A DNA stretch of 64,000 nt from positions 1 to 64,000 of the forward strand of contig NZ_FCOG02000009.1 of assembly GCF_001544975.2 (NCBI RefSeq), read 5' to 3'. Origin of the DNA: Caballeronia arationis (lineage in GTDB: Bacteria; Pseudomonadota; Gammaproteobacteria; Burkholderiales; Burkholderiaceae). Both the position numbers and the translations under genes were made by a program. Positions 24,971-33,790 of the stretch are shown piece by piece. Numbering within the stretch: the first letter of the stretch is position 1; the number at the start of each line of letters is the position of its first letter. The notes beneath the pieces were generated by a model. It did no database searches and was not told the DNA's origin. It saw only the letters and a list, made by a program, of their open reading frames with translations.

Positions 24971-25918
24971 ATGGCGAATCGACGAATAGCGGTGATCGGC
25001 TCAGGACGAATCGGCCGAGCGTGGGCGATTGTCTTCGCGCGCGCGGGCTTTCACGTGAACCTGCACGATGCGGACCTCGCAATGCTGGACGGCGCGCTGC
25101 CGGCGATAAGCGAAAGCGTTCGCGACCTGGCCGAGTTCGGCCTGATCGATGAAGATGCCGGGAAGATCGTCGCGCGCATCACGCCGTGCGCGAGTCTCGC
25201 GGACGCCGTGCGCGACGTCGAACTCGTGCAGGAGAACATCGCGGAGATCGTCGAGGCGAAGCGCGCGCTCTTCACCGAACTCGACCGCCTGACCAAACCC
25301 GAGACGCTGCTGTCCAGTTCCACTTCGGGCCTGCCCGCGTCGACATTCACCGAAGGCTTGCACGGTCGCGCGCGCTGCCTCGTCGGGCATCCGGTGAATC
25401 CGCCTTCGCTCGTGCCGCTCGTCGAACTGTGCGGCGCACCCTGGACCTCGCGCGAGACGCTCGAGCGCGCCCGCGCGTTGTATGAAGAAGCGGGGCAGAA
25501 GCCGGTAACCGTCAATCGCGAGATAGCAGGCTTCCTGCTCAACCGCCTGCAAGGCGCCGTGCTCGACGAAGCAATGAGTCTCTACGAGCAAGGCTACGCG
25601 AGCGCCGCCGATCTGGACACGGTCATGCGCGACGGCCTCGCCATGCGTTGGTCCTTCATGGGCCCGTTCGAGACCATCGACCTGAACGCGCCGGGCGGCG
25701 TGCAGGACTACGCGGATCGCTATGGCGGCACCTATCGCTCGATTGCAGCGCAGCGCGTGCCGTTCGACTGGTCGCCCGACACGATCGCGAAGCTCGATGC
25801 CGAACGCCGCGCGGTGCTCGATCGCGGCGACATCGAAACGCGCAGCCGCTGGCGCGATCGCAGGCTGATGGCGCTGCTCGCCCATCGCCGCACGGTTGCG
25901 AAGAAGGAACAGGACTGA
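24971..25918 (+). CDS. 3-hydroxyacyl-CoA dehydrogenase-fold oxidoreductase (CRYL1/L-gulonate dehydrogenase-like)
   Basis: A 315-residue NAD-dependent dehydrogenase. The Rossmann motif GSGRIGRAWAIVFARAG is at residues 9-25. SSSTSGLPAS and GHPVNPPSLVPLVEL (with the catalytic His) are close to lambda-crystallin/L-gulonate 3-dehydrogenase and L-carnitine dehydrogenase. NREIAGFLLNRLQGAVLDEA begins the C-terminal domain. It would oxidise the 3-hydroxyl of a hydroxy acid, giving the beta-keto acid that the BKACE enzyme needs. The ATG follows CAGGAGACA. It resumes the cluster after the palindromic element and is 30 bases upstream of the lactonase. Confidence 0.88.
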   Translation: MANRRIAVIGSGRIGRAWAIVFARAGFHVNLHDADLAMLDGALPAISESVRDLAEFGLIDEDAGKIVARITPCASLADAVRDVELVQENIAEIVEAKRALFTELDRLTKPETLLSSSTSGLPASTFTEGLHGRARCLVGHPVNPPSLVPLVELCGAPWTSRETLERARALYEEAGQKPVTVNREIAGFLLNRLQGAVLDEAMSLYEQGYASAADLDTVMRDGLAMRWSFMGPFETIDLNAPGGVQDYADRYGGTYRSIAAQRVPFDWSPDTIAKLDAERRAVLDRGDIETRSRWRDRRLMALLAHRRTVAKKEQD

Positions 25919-25948
25919 AGCGCCGCTAAACCAAATACGGAGACGACG

Positions 25949-26851
25949 ATGATCGAAACGCGATTGCTGGTCGATGCGAACAATCACCTCGGCGAAGGGC
26001 CGCTCTGGGATGTGAAGGAGGAGCGGCTCTACTGGATCGACAGTACTGCCGCCGAGATCTACCGTTGCCGTGCGGACGGCAGCGAAGTCGAGCGCTTTTT
26101 CGTGCCGCGTCATATCGGCTCGATGGCGCTGCGGGAGAAGGGTGGCGCGGTGGTCGCGCTCGCGAACGGCCTGCACTTCTACGACTTCGACAAGCAGACG
26201 GTCCAACTGATCGCGGACCCGGAAAGCGACGATCCCGAGACGCGCTTCAACGACGGCAAGGTGGATCGCAAAGGCCGTTTCATTGCGGGCACGATGGCTT
26301 ACGACTTCGACCGCTACGATGCGGATCGCGGACAGCGCCCGACGCGAAGCGGCGGGCTGTACCGGCTGGATACGAACGGCAAGGTGACCCGGCTCGACGG
26401 CGGGATCAGTTGCTCGAACGGCCCGTGCTGGAGCCCGGACAATCGCACGCTGTATTTCACGGACACCTACGACAAGCAGATGTACGCCTATGATTACGAC
26501 ATCGAAACGGGCGCCGCGTCGAACCGGCGCGTGTTCGCTTCGGCGCGCGACATGGCCGGGACCTTCGACGGCGCGACCGTCGATGCGGAAGGCTACATCT
26601 GGTCGGCGCTCGTGTTCGGCGGGCGGATTTTGCGCTACGCGCCAGATGGCACGCTCGATCGCGTCGTGCCGTTTCCGGTGCGCAACCTGACGAGCGTGAT
26701 GTTCGGCGGCCCGAATCTGGATACGCTGTATGTCACGACGATGGGGCGCCCGATGTGGGGCATCCCGCAGAAAGAGCGCGACAAGGGCGGACTGTTCGCG
26801 GTGACGGGACTCGGAGTCAGAGGATTGCCGGAACCGCGCTTCGGCGGTTAG
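25949..26851 (+). CDS. SMP-30/gluconolactonase-like lactonase
   Basis: A 300-residue six-bladed beta-propeller of the SMP-30/LRE family that hydrolyses sugar lactones with a divalent metal. Metal-site segments are LGEGPLWD (E near residue 15), RFNDGKVDRKGRFIAGTM (Asn/Asp), CSNGPCWSPD and GTFDGATVDAEGYIWSAL (Asp). The ATG follows CGGAGACGA. It is the last gene of the BKACE-cluster run and would open an imported or oxidised lactone to the free aldonic acid. It is convergent with the AraC gene 5 bases downstream. Confidence 0.9.
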   Translation: MIETRLLVDANNHLGEGPLWDVKEERLYWIDSTAAEIYRCRADGSEVERFFVPRHIGSMALREKGGAVVALANGLHFYDFDKQTVQLIADPESDDPETRFNDGKVDRKGRFIAGTMAYDFDRYDADRGQRPTRSGGLYRLDTNGKVTRLDGGISCSNGPCWSPDNRTLYFTDTYDKQMYAYDYDIETGAASNRRVFASARDMAGTFDGATVDAEGYIWSALVFGGRILRYAPDGTLDRVVPFPVRNLTSVMFGGPNLDTLYVTTMGRPMWGIPQKERDKGGLFAVTGLGVRGLPEPRFGG

Positions 26852-26856
26852 GCGGA

Positions 26857-27789
26857 TCAGCGTCGCTCCAGCGAAGGCGAGCGCGACTCAAGCGGTTCGC
26901 TGTCGCCCGCCTGACGCGCCGCGCCGGCAAACTCCTTCCGGTAGGCCGCCGGCGTCGTCTCCTTGAGCGCGCGGAACTGGCGGTTGAAATGGGCGACATT
27001 CGGAAAGCCGGACCGTGCCGCAATCACCGAGACCGGCCACGACGTATCGGCGAGCATCCGGCAAGCGTGACCGACGCGCACGCGGTTCACATATCGCCCC
27101 GCACTCTCGCCGAGATGCTGCACGAAATAGCGATTGAGCGTGCGTTCGGAGAGCCTCGCGGCCGCCGCCAGTTCACTGACCGTCAGCCGCTCGGCAAAGC
27201 GCGCCTCGATCACCGCCAGCGCGCGATTGAGCCGCTCCGGCTCGTGGCCCGACGGGCGTCCGGCCCTGCCGACGTCGAACGCGCTCGGCGATGCCAGAGG
27301 CTTGGCGTCTTCATCGGCGAGCGCGCATAGCGCATCGAGCACGACGCCGAGCCGCTCGCGCGGCGAGTCGGAAAGAAGTCCCCCGGCACGCGCGCGCAGC
27401 GCTGCGCCCGCTTCGGGACCAAACGCCAGCCCGCACGCGGCGCGCCTCAGCAGCCGATGCAGCGCCTCGAACTCCGGACAACAGTCGGCCACCCGCCGCG
27501 CCCAGTCGCCGCTGAACCACACGACGATGGCGACCTGCGGCGCACTGCCGTCGATCGAACGATTCGACGACCACGTATGCGGCAGGTCCGGCGGCACGAG
27601 CACGAGATCGTCGCCTTCGTAGGTCGCGATCGAGTCGCCGATGTAGCGCTTGCCGCGGCTGTTCATCGTCAGAGTGAGTTCGTACTCGGGATGGTGATGC
27701 CATTCGAAAGGGATGCGCGGCAACTTTCGATGAAAGACGCGCACCGAGCAGCCGGTGCCCATCGCGACGCGTTCGTAGGAAGGCTTCAT
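26857..27789 (-). CDS. AraC-family transcriptional regulator
   Basis: A 310-residue regulator with an N-terminal cupin-like sensing domain (EWHHHPEYELTLTMNSRG, VPPDLPHTW) and a C-terminal double HTH (from about residue 200: LTVSELAAAARLSERTLNRY and SVIAARSGFPNVAHFNRQFR). The C-terminal KETTPAAYRKEF segment is classical. The HHHPEYE pattern is common in AraC proteins that control sugar catabolism. It lies between the BKACE cluster and the divergent DUF1479 gene, so either may be its target. Confidence 0.9.
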   Translation of the reverse strand: MKPSYERVAMGTGCSVRVFHRKLPRIPFEWHHHPEYELTLTMNSRGKRYIGDSIATYEGDDLVLVPPDLPHTWSSNRSIDGSAPQVAIVVWFSGDWARRVADCCPEFEALHRLLRRAACGLAFGPEAGAALRARAGGLLSDSPRERLGVVLDALCALADEDAKPLASPSAFDVGRAGRPSGHEPERLNRALAVIEARFAERLTVSELAAAARLSERTLNRYFVQHLGESAGRYVNRVRVGHACRMLADTSWPVSVIAARSGFPNVAHFNRQFRALKETTPAAYRKEFAGAARQAGDSEPLESRSPSLERR

Positions 27790-27881
27790 GGCCGAAAGCG
27801 CAAAGAACTTGACCGTATGGTATCACTCGGAGAGGGCGCATCGGACTAAGCTGGGGGCATTCGAAAACATCAGGAGACGCC

Positions 27882-29129
27882 ATGGATGCCCTTCATATCG
27901 ACGACTTGCCGGCTGCGATTCGCGCAGTGAAACGACAGCTCCGGGCGGCGCTGCCCGACTACAGGGAAGTTTTCAGGCAGGTCGAGGCAGAGATCGAGCG
28001 AAAGGTTGCCTTCATCGTGAAAGAGCGAGGGCGCGGCGACTCGGTGATCCCCGAAATCCGCTTCGCGGACATCGCGGCGGGTCGGGTCAGCGACGAACAG
28101 ATTGCGCTCGTCAAGGATCGCGGCGCGTGCGTCGTGCGGGGCGTTTTCACGCCGGAACGCGCGAGCGAGTGGGATGCGCGCGTGGCCGCGTATGTAGAGG
28201 AAAACCTGCTCGACGAGAAACTCGAGCATCGGGCCGAAGACAAGTACTTCGGCAATCTCGCGTCGAGCAAGCCGCAGATCTACGGCATCTACTGGTCGGG
28301 GCCGCAGGTCGAGGCCCGGCAGTCGCCCGAACTCACCCAAACGCGCGTGTTCCTTAACCGCCTGTGGAAATGGGAGAGCGAAGGCCGCGTCCATTTCGAT
28401 CCCGAGCGGGTTCCGGTATACGCCGACCGCCTGCGCCGCCGGCCTCCCGGATCGGAGTCGCTCGGGTTGTCGGCGCATTGCGACGGCGGCTCGGTCGAGC
28501 GATGGCTCGACGACAACTTCAGGCGCGTCTATCGGCATGTGTTCAGCGGCGACTGGCGCCGCTACGACGCCTTCGATGCCGCCTACCGGCCCGAAGTGCG
28601 CGAGGTTCCGTCGCCGGCCGTCTGCTCGATGTTCCGCACGTTCCAGGGCTGGACCGCGCTGACGCCGCAAGGCCCCGGCGACGGCACGCTGCAAATCGTG
28701 CCGATCGCGAACGCGATGGTCTATGTGCTGTTGCGCGCGCTGCAGGACGACGTCGCCGACGACGATCTGTGCGGTGCGTTGCCGGGGCGCGCGTTGTCCA
28801 TCAAGCCGGAGTGGCACGGTCTGTTGCAGGAGGCGCTGTCGTCGATTCCGCAGATGCAGGCCGGCGACACCGTGTTCTGGCATAGCGACGTGATTCACGC
28901 GGTGGAGGATGTGCATCGCGGAACGGGTCACAGCAACGTGATGTACATCTCGGCGGCGCCGGCCTGCGCGAAGAACGACGCCTATTTGCGGCGCCAGTTG
29001 CCGGCGTTCGTGAAGGGAGAGAGTCCGCCCGATTTCCCGGCCGACCATTTCGAAGTCGATTTTGCCGGAAGGGCGACCGAGGCCAGTTTGACTGCGCTCG
29101 GCAAGGAGCAACTGGGCTTCGGTCTCTGA
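27882..29129 (+). CDS. DUF1479 (YbiU-like) protein, putative Fe/2-oxoglutarate dioxygenase
   Basis: A 415-residue cytoplasmic protein, full length for the DUF1479 family. It has a double-stranded beta-helix-type metal motif, HCD ([13 protein letters not shown], about residues 201-213), and a distal His in [16 protein letters not shown], consistent with a 2-oxoglutarate-type oxygenase. [12 protein letters not shown] and [11 protein letters not shown] are family segments. The ATG follows CAGGAGACG. It is divergent from the AraC gene and convergent with the lactonase gene. The family has no assigned substrate that I can name with confidence. Confidence 0.85.
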   Translation: MDALHIDDLPAAIRAVKRQLRAALPDYREVFRQVEAEIERKVAFIVKERGRGDSVIPEIRFADIAAGRVSDEQIALVKDRGACVVRGVFTPERASEWDARVAAYVEENLLDEKLEHRAEDKYFGNLASSKPQIYGIYWSGPQVEARQSPELTQTRVFLNRLWKWESEGRVHFDPERVPVYADRLRRRPPGSESLGLSAHCDGGSVERWLDDNFRRVYRHVFSGDWRRYDAFDAAYRPEVREVPSPAVCSMFRTFQGWTALTPQGPGDGTLQIVPIANAMVYVLLRALQDDVADDDLCGALPGRALSIKPEWHGLLQEALSSIPQMQAGDTVFWHSDVIHAVEDVHRGTGHSNVMYISAAPACAKNDAYLRRQLPAFVKGESPPDFPADHFEVDFAGRATEASLTALGKEQLGFGL

Positions 29130-29161
29130 GGCTTTTTGCGCGTGCGGCGAAAACGCCACCG

Positions 29162-30067
29162 TTACGCGACCGGCAAACTCCCGGCGTAGAGCGGCTCGGG
29201 CAATCCTTTCACGCCCGGGCGCAGCGTGAACACGTGTCCGTCGTCGTCGTTCGCGTTCGCGCCCGGGCGGATCGAGGTGACGAACAGGGTGTCGAGTTCG
29301 CTGCCGCCGAATGCGCACATCGACGGCTTGCTTGCCGGCACCGCGATCTCGCGGTCGAGCTGGCCTTGCGGGGTGAAACGCAGGAGCCGGCCGGCATCGT
29401 TCGCGCAGGTCCAGTAGCAGCCGTCGGCGTCGACGGCAGCGCCGTCCGGGCGGCCCGAATAGTGATGCAGGTCGGCGAAGACGTGGCGATTGTGCGGCGT
29501 GCCGGCTTCGATGTCGAAATCGAATGCCCACACGAGCCGCCGCGTCGGATGTGAATCCGACAGATACATGGTCGCGCCATCCGGCGACCACGCGAGGCCG
29601 TTCTGCGTGATCAAGCCGTCCACCACCGGTGACGACAGCGTGCCCTCCGCGTCGAAGCGATAGAGCGCGCCGGCCGTGCTGGCAAGCGACATGTCCTGCA
29701 CCATCGTGCCGGCCCAGAAGCGGCCCTGGCGGTCGCAGCGGCCGTCGTTGAAGCGCATGCCATCCGCCGCGAAATCAGGCGCGGCGAGGCGGCGCGTCGT
29801 GACATCGGCGCTATCCAGCGTCACCGCGAAGATCCCGCTTTCGAGCCCCGCGAGCACTGTGCCGTCGCGGTCGAACGCAAAGCACGCGACCTGTTCCGGC
29901 ATCGCCCACTCGCTGCGACGCCCGCTCGCGATCTCCAGCCGGACGATCTTCCGCGCCGGAATGTCGACCCAGTAGAGCGCCGCTTCGCCCGCGTGCCACA
30001 CGGGACACTCGCCGACTGTCGCGCGGCCGGCCGCCTCCAGCCGCTCCACGCGCGGCGCGGCGCTCAT
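29162..30067 (-). CDS. SMP-30/gluconolactonase-like lactonase of the uronate pathway
   Basis: A 301-residue SMP-30-type beta-propeller lactonase. Metal-site segments: VGECPVWHAGEAALYWVDIP (E near 18), RFNDGRCDRQGRFWAGTM, TQNGLAWSPDG and GRPDGAAVDADGCYWTC. Its ATG overlaps the stop of the uronate dehydrogenase gene (ATGA), so the two are coupled. The natural role is hydrolysis of the aldaro-1,5-lactone (or 1,4-lactone) made by uronate dehydrogenase, giving galactarate or glucarate. A second SMP-30 gene of similar length at 25949 serves a different cluster. Confidence 0.9.
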   Translation of the reverse strand: MSAAPRVERLEAAGRATVGECPVWHAGEAALYWVDIPARKIVRLEIASGRRSEWAMPEQVACFAFDRDGTVLAGLESGIFAVTLDSADVTTRRLAAPDFAADGMRFNDGRCDRQGRFWAGTMVQDMSLASTAGALYRFDAEGTLSSPVVDGLITQNGLAWSPDGATMYLSDSHPTRRLVWAFDFDIEAGTPHNRHVFADLHHYSGRPDGAAVDADGCYWTCANDAGRLLRFTPQGQLDREIAVPASKPSMCAFGGSELDTLFVTSIRPGANANDDDGHVFTLRPGVKGLPEPLYAGSLPVA

Positions 30068-30885
30068 CGGCTGCGCTCCATCGGCTCGCCGAGCACGAAC
30101 GGGCCGCCCTGGAAGCGCTGAGCGGGATCATCGTGGTCGTCGGTCGGCGCCGATGCCGGGAAGCGCTCGGCGAATTGCACGGAGCTGTCGCGCGGGTTGA
30201 AGCCGAGGAACGCCGCCTTCGTGTTGTCCCACCACTTGACCGGATTGTTCGACGCGCCATACGCCACCACGTGCCCGACGCGGTTCGTGAACAGCGAGCA
30301 CCGCACGAGCTCGATGAAATCCCGGTAGCTCAGATACGTGACCAGCATGCGCGGATTCTTCGGCTCCTCGAACGACGAGCCGATGCGCAGGCATACCGTC
30401 TCGATGCCGAAGCGGTCGTAGTAATAGCGCGAAAGCGATTCGCCGAAGCATTTCGTGACGCCATAGAGGCTGTCCGGACGCTGCGGCGAGTCCGCGTCGA
30501 GCACGTCGGTGACGGGATGAAAACCGATCGCGTGATTCGAACTCGCGAACACGACGCGCTTCACGCCGTGCTTGCGGGCCGCTTCGTAGAGGTTGTAAGT
30601 GCCGCGGATGTTCGCTTCGATCAGGTCGTCGAACGGTGCGTCGATTGAAATGCCGCCGAGATGCACGATCGCATCGACGCCTTCGACGAGATGCATCACC
30701 GCCTCGCGGTCGGACAGGTCGACGACGTTCGTTTCCTCGTGCGGCGCGGGTTCGCCGAGCGCGGCGATATCGCTCACGCGCACGGTGTCAGCCCAGTTCG
30801 CGAGCGCGCTGCGAAGCTGACAGCCCAGATTGCCGGCCGCGCCGGTCAGGAGCAGACGGCGAAACGGTTTGCGTGTCTGGTTCAT
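30064..30885 (-). CDS. udh: Uronate dehydrogenase
   Basis: An NAD-dependent SDR-type enzyme, 273 residues, that oxidises D-galacturonate or D-glucuronate at C1 to the aldarolactone. The NAD motif TGAAGNLG is at residues 14-21; the catalytic pair is Y141 and K145 (YGVTK), with SSNHAIGF and CLRIGSSF as in characterised Udh proteins. The N-terminal line-up with the Pseudomonas enzyme is clear (FxRLLLTGAAGxLG, HGVKRVVFASSNHAIGF). The ATG follows CTGGAGGAAA. It is the first gene of an operon with the lactonase, under the GGAAAACGTTTTCC operator at 30923. Confidence 0.92.
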   Translation of the reverse strand: MNQTRKPFRRLLLTGAAGNLGCQLRSALANWADTVRVSDIAALGEPAPHEETNVVDLSDREAVMHLVEGVDAIVHLGGISIDAPFDDLIEANIRGTYNLYEAARKHGVKRVVFASSNHAIGFHPVTDVLDADSPQRPDSLYGVTKCFGESLSRYYYDRFGIETVCLRIGSSFEEPKNPRMLVTYLSYRDFIELVRCSLFTNRVGHVVAYGASNNPVKWWDNTKAAFLGFNPRDSSVQFAERFPASAPTDDHDDPAQRFQGGPFVLGEPMERSR

Positions 30886-30922
30886 GGGAATTTCCTCCAG
30901 GATGCTTCAAGAATTTGATTAA

Positions 30923-30936
30923 GGAAAACGTTTTCC
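30923..30936. promoter_or_regulatory. LacI-type operator for udh (perfect palindrome)
   Basis: GGAAAACGTTTTCC is a perfect 14-bp palindrome with a central CG, the typical LacI/GalR-family architecture. It lies 38 bases upstream of the udh start. Near-copies at 31062 and 33530 front the LacI regulator and the hexuronate transporter. Confidence 0.75.
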
Positions 30937-31061
30937 GTACTATAGCGGCGGCTGTTGCTCATCGTCAATTGGCGCCTGCCGGTGGCGGTTTCCCCGAGAG
31001 GATCGCCTGCCCGGCGTACGCCCGCGAATCGCGTTTTCTGCGACAATCCGTTAACAGACAG

Positions 31062-31075
31062 AGAAAACGTTACCC
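31062..31075. promoter_or_regulatory. LacI-type operator upstream of the regulator gene
   Basis: AGAAAACGTTACCC matches GGAAAACGTTTTCC at 11 of 14 positions and lies directly before the regulator's ATG at 31082, where it would also overlap the ribosome-binding region. It is consistent with weak autoregulation. Confidence 0.55.
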
Positions 31076-31081
31076 TCCGGT

Positions 31082-32074
31082 ATGAAAAAACTTTCCCCGA
31101 CGATTCGCGACGTTGCCGCCGCTGCAGGCGTGTCGGTGGCGACGGTATCCAAGTACATGAACGGCGCGCAGCGCTTCTCCGCGCCCGTCGAAGCGAAGCT
31201 CAAGGCGGCCATCGAAGAACTCGGCTACCGCTCGAACCCTCTCGCGCGCTCGATGATCACCGGGCGCACGCGCACCATCGGGCTGACGATTCTCGACATC
31301 AGCAATCCGCACTTCACGAACGTCGTGAAAGGCGCGAACCGCATTGCGCTGCGGCACGACTACACATTGCTGCTCGTCGACATCGACGAAACGCAGGCTC
31401 GCGAACGTCCGCTGATCGAAGCGCTCGCGCAGCGCGTCGACGGCCTGATCGTGAGTTCGCGTCTCTCCGACGAGGAGGCCAAGTGGATGCTCGATCTCGA
31501 CAAACCGATCGTCCTTCTGCGCCGCAGCGACGAGTTGCCGATTCCGAGCGTCGGTATCGACAACCGGCTTGCCGCCTACATGCTCGCGCGGCATCTGCTG
31601 AACCTCGGGCATCGCCAGATCGCGTATCTCGGCTTCGGGCAGGCGCGCATCAACGACGAGCGGATTCGCGGCGTGCGCGAGTGTCTCGACGAAGTGGGGC
31701 TCACGCTCGAAGTTCACGACGCCCACGCGCCGACCGCCCGCGCGGGCGAACATGCCTGCTCGCGCGTGATGCTCGGGCCGCACCGGCCGCAGGCGGTGAT
31801 CTGCTACAACGACCTGATCGCGCTCGGTTTCATGAAGGAAGCCGCGTCGCTCGGAATTCGCGTGCCGCAGGACGTGTCGGTGACGGGCGTCGACAACGTT
31901 CCCTACAGCGAGTACGCATCGCCCGCGCTGACCACCGTCGACGTGCAGAGCGAAAAGATGGGCGAGCTCGCGATGCAGAAGCTCATCGACGCGCTCGCGG
32001 GTCATCCGGATACCGGCCATTCGATGTTCGAACCGCGGCTGATCGTGAGGGATTCGACGGCGCCCTGCCGTTGA
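31082..32074 (+). CDS. LacI-family regulator of hexuronate genes
   Basis: A 330-residue LacI-family regulator. The HTH (about residues 7-32: TIRDVAAAAGVSVATVSKYM) is followed by hinge helix residues (LKAAIEELGYRSNPLARSM) and the ligand domain (GLTILDISNPHFTNVVKGAN, CYNDLIALGFMKEAASLGIR, VTGVDNVPYSEY). It is divergent from udh-lactonase and convergent with the transporter. The three similar palindromes in front of these genes make a single hexuronate-responsive regulon likely. It is unlike the LacI protein at 1656 in both sequence and operator. Confidence 0.92.
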   Translation: MKKLSPTIRDVAAAAGVSVATVSKYMNGAQRFSAPVEAKLKAAIEELGYRSNPLARSMITGRTRTIGLTILDISNPHFTNVVKGANRIALRHDYTLLLVDIDETQARERPLIEALAQRVDGLIVSSRLSDEEAKWMLDLDKPIVLLRRSDELPIPSVGIDNRLAAYMLARHLLNLGHRQIAYLGFGQARINDERIRGVRECLDEVGLTLEVHDAHAPTARAGEHACSRVMLGPHRPQAVICYNDLIALGFMKEAASLGIRVPQDVSVTGVDNVPYSEYASPALTTVDVQSEKMGELAMQKLIDALAGHPDTGHSMFEPRLIVRDSTAPCR

Positions 32075-32077
32075 AAC

Positions 32078-32111
32078 GCGGCGCCCGCGAGTCGAATCAG
32101 GCGGGCGCCGC
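32078..32111. terminator. Bidirectional hairpin terminator
   Basis: GCGGCGCCCGC (32078-32088) and GCGGGCGCCGC (32101-32111) are perfect 11-bp complements around a 12-base loop. It sits exactly between the convergent LacI and MFS genes. T-tracts are weak on both sides, as is common in high-G+C genomes. Confidence 0.75.
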
Positions 32112-32117
32112 ATTGCT

Positions 32118-33407
32118 TCAGACCTCGAGTTTCGCCGGCTGCATGCGCGGCGTGAGGAGGTGCATGATCGCGAAGGCGATGAGATATGCCGATGCGCCGA
32201 TGGCGAACAGCACCCAGTAGTGGCCCGTGCGTTGCAGCACCTGGCCGATCACTTCCGAGAACAGCACGCCGCCGATCGAACCGGCCATTCCGCCGATACC
32301 GACCACGGCGCCGAGCGCACGCTTCGGGAACAGGTCCGACGCCGTCGTGAACAGATTCGCCGACCAGCCCTGGTGCGCCGCAGCCGCGAGACCGACGATG
32401 GCCACCGCGCCCCACAGGTTGTCGACTTGCGAGACGAACGCGATCGGCAGCACGCAGCATGCGCAGATCAGCATCGCGGTCTTGCGCGCGCCGTTCACGC
32501 TCCAGCCGGCACGCAACAGCGCCGACGAAATCCAGCCGCCGCCGATACTGCCGATGGTGGTCATCGCGTAGATGACGACGAGCGGCAGGCCGATGTGCTG
32601 CATGTCCATGCCGCGCGATTCGTTGAGCCACTTCGGCAGCCAGAACAGGTAGAACCACCACACCGGGTCGGTCAGGAACTTGCCGATGATGAACGCCCAC
32701 GTCTGGCGCTTCTTGATCAGCACGCCCCAGCCCGGCGCGCGGGCGTTGACGTTGGCGGCATCGAGCGCTTCGACTTCGTCCTGCCCTTCGGCCATTTCAT
32801 CTTCGCGGGAGCGCGGGTCGGCCGAGCGGTAGAACGCGAACCAGAAGCCCAGCCAGACAATGCCGATCGCCCCGATGATCACGAACGCCGCGCGCCAGCC
32901 GAAGGCGAGCGCGAGCGGCGGAATGATCGCGGGTGCGAACACGGCGCCGATGTTTGCGCCAGAGTTGAAGATGCCGGTTGCGAGCGCGCGTTCACGGCGC
33001 GGAAACCATTCCGCCGTGGTCTTGATCGCGGCCGGGAAATTGCCGCCTTCGCCGATGCCGAGGAGCGCACGGACCATCGCGAAGCCGGTTACCGAGCCGA
33101 CCGCCGCGTGCAGCATCGCGGCGATGCTCCATATGAGCATGGCGAGCGCGTAGGAAACCCGCGTGCCGAGCCAGTCAACGATCCGGCCGAAACACAGCAG
33201 GCCCACGGCGTAGAACGCCGAGAACGCGATCACGATCCGTCCGTACTGAATCTGCGTCCAGCCGATGTCGTGCTGCAGGAGCGGCGCGAGCAGGCCGAGA
33301 ATCTGCCGGTCCATGTAGTTGATGACGGTCGCGAAGAATAGCAGCGCGCACACGGTCCAGCGGTAGCGGCTGGCGGCGCGTACGACGCCGGCGACGGCAG
33401 TGTTCAT
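32118..33407 (-). CDS. exuT: MFS hexuronate transporter, ExuT-like
   Basis: A 429-residue inner-membrane proton symporter of the anion:cation symporter group (ExuT/GudP). About 12 transmembrane segments are visible, with FFATVINYMDRQILGLLAPL at the start and the family motif RALLGIGEGGNFPAAIKTTAEWFP. The cytoplasmic central loop is acidic (RSREDEMAEGQDEVEALD). The ATG follows ACGGAGACA. Neighbouring uronate dehydrogenase and lactonase, plus a shared operator at 33530, support galacturonate/glucuronate import. Aldarate import is the main alternative. Confidence 0.88.
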   Translation of the reverse strand: MNTAVAGVVRAASRYRWTVCALLFFATVINYMDRQILGLLAPLLQHDIGWTQIQYGRIVIAFSAFYAVGLLCFGRIVDWLGTRVSYALAMLIWSIAAMLHAAVGSVTGFAMVRALLGIGEGGNFPAAIKTTAEWFPRRERALATGIFNSGANIGAVFAPAIIPPLALAFGWRAAFVIIGAIGIVWLGFWFAFYRSADPRSREDEMAEGQDEVEALDAANVNARAPGWGVLIKKRQTWAFIIGKFLTDPVWWFYLFWLPKWLNESRGMDMQHIGLPLVVIYAMTTIGSIGGGWISSALLRAGWSVNGARKTAMLICACCVLPIAFVSQVDNLWGAVAIVGLAAAAHQGWSANLFTTASDLFPKRALGAVVGIGGMAGSIGGVLFSEVIGQVLQRTGHYWVLFAIGASAYLIAFAIMHLLTPRMQPAKLEV

Positions 33408-33529
33408 GAGTGTCTCCGTTGCGCGGCATCGCTCGTCGTGCCGCGCTCTCTGATCGGTAATGGCGACGAGCGCCGGGGGCCGTTGCGTCGCGCGGCGGGG
33501 CTTGCCGGGCGCTGCGTCTGCCGGGTTTG

Positions 33530-33543
33530 GAAAACGTTTTTTA
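33530..33543. promoter_or_regulatory. LacI-type operator upstream of the ExuT-like gene
   Basis: GGAAAACGTTTTTT matches the udh operator GGAAAACGTTTTCC at 12 of 14 positions. It lies 123 bases upstream of the transporter's start codon in the promoter region, tying the transporter to the same regulator. Confidence 0.65.
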
Positions 33544-33702
33544 AGAATAGTGGGTTTGCCGGAGATTGGCTAGTGCTCGATTTCCCGAGGTTAGGCCTGA
33601 CAGGCCGCAGTGGCAGGCTCCATTTGAGTTAATCGTTTTCTAATGCGTGGGCGGTGGTGCGGATTCGTCTGAAGGGAGAAGCGAGATGGAACGGCCTCGG
33701 GG

Positions 33703-33743
33703 AAAATTGAAACGACCGGAAGCGCGAATCGCGATCCGGTCGT
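33703..33743 (-). terminator. Rho-independent-type terminator after the cupin gene
   Basis: ACGACCGGA (33712-33720) pairs with TCCGGTCGT (33735-33743), with an inner CGCG-AAT-CGCG stem in the loop. On the minus strand it is followed by a T-rich stretch (TTTCAATTTT). It lies 48 bases past the cupin stop codon. Confidence 0.75.
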
Positions 33744-33790
33744 GGGTGGTCAGGTTGTGCTGGAACCGCCGTGCTGCACGGCGTCAGCGG

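Larger units (their letters stand above)
33408..33790. other. Intergenic region between the ExuT-like and cupin genes
   Basis: No gene is supported in these 383 bases. The part nearer the transporter holds its promoter and the operator at 33530. The part nearer the cupin gene holds a hairpin terminator at 33703-33743. Short ORFs here have no ribosome sites or recognisable content. Confidence 0.6.
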
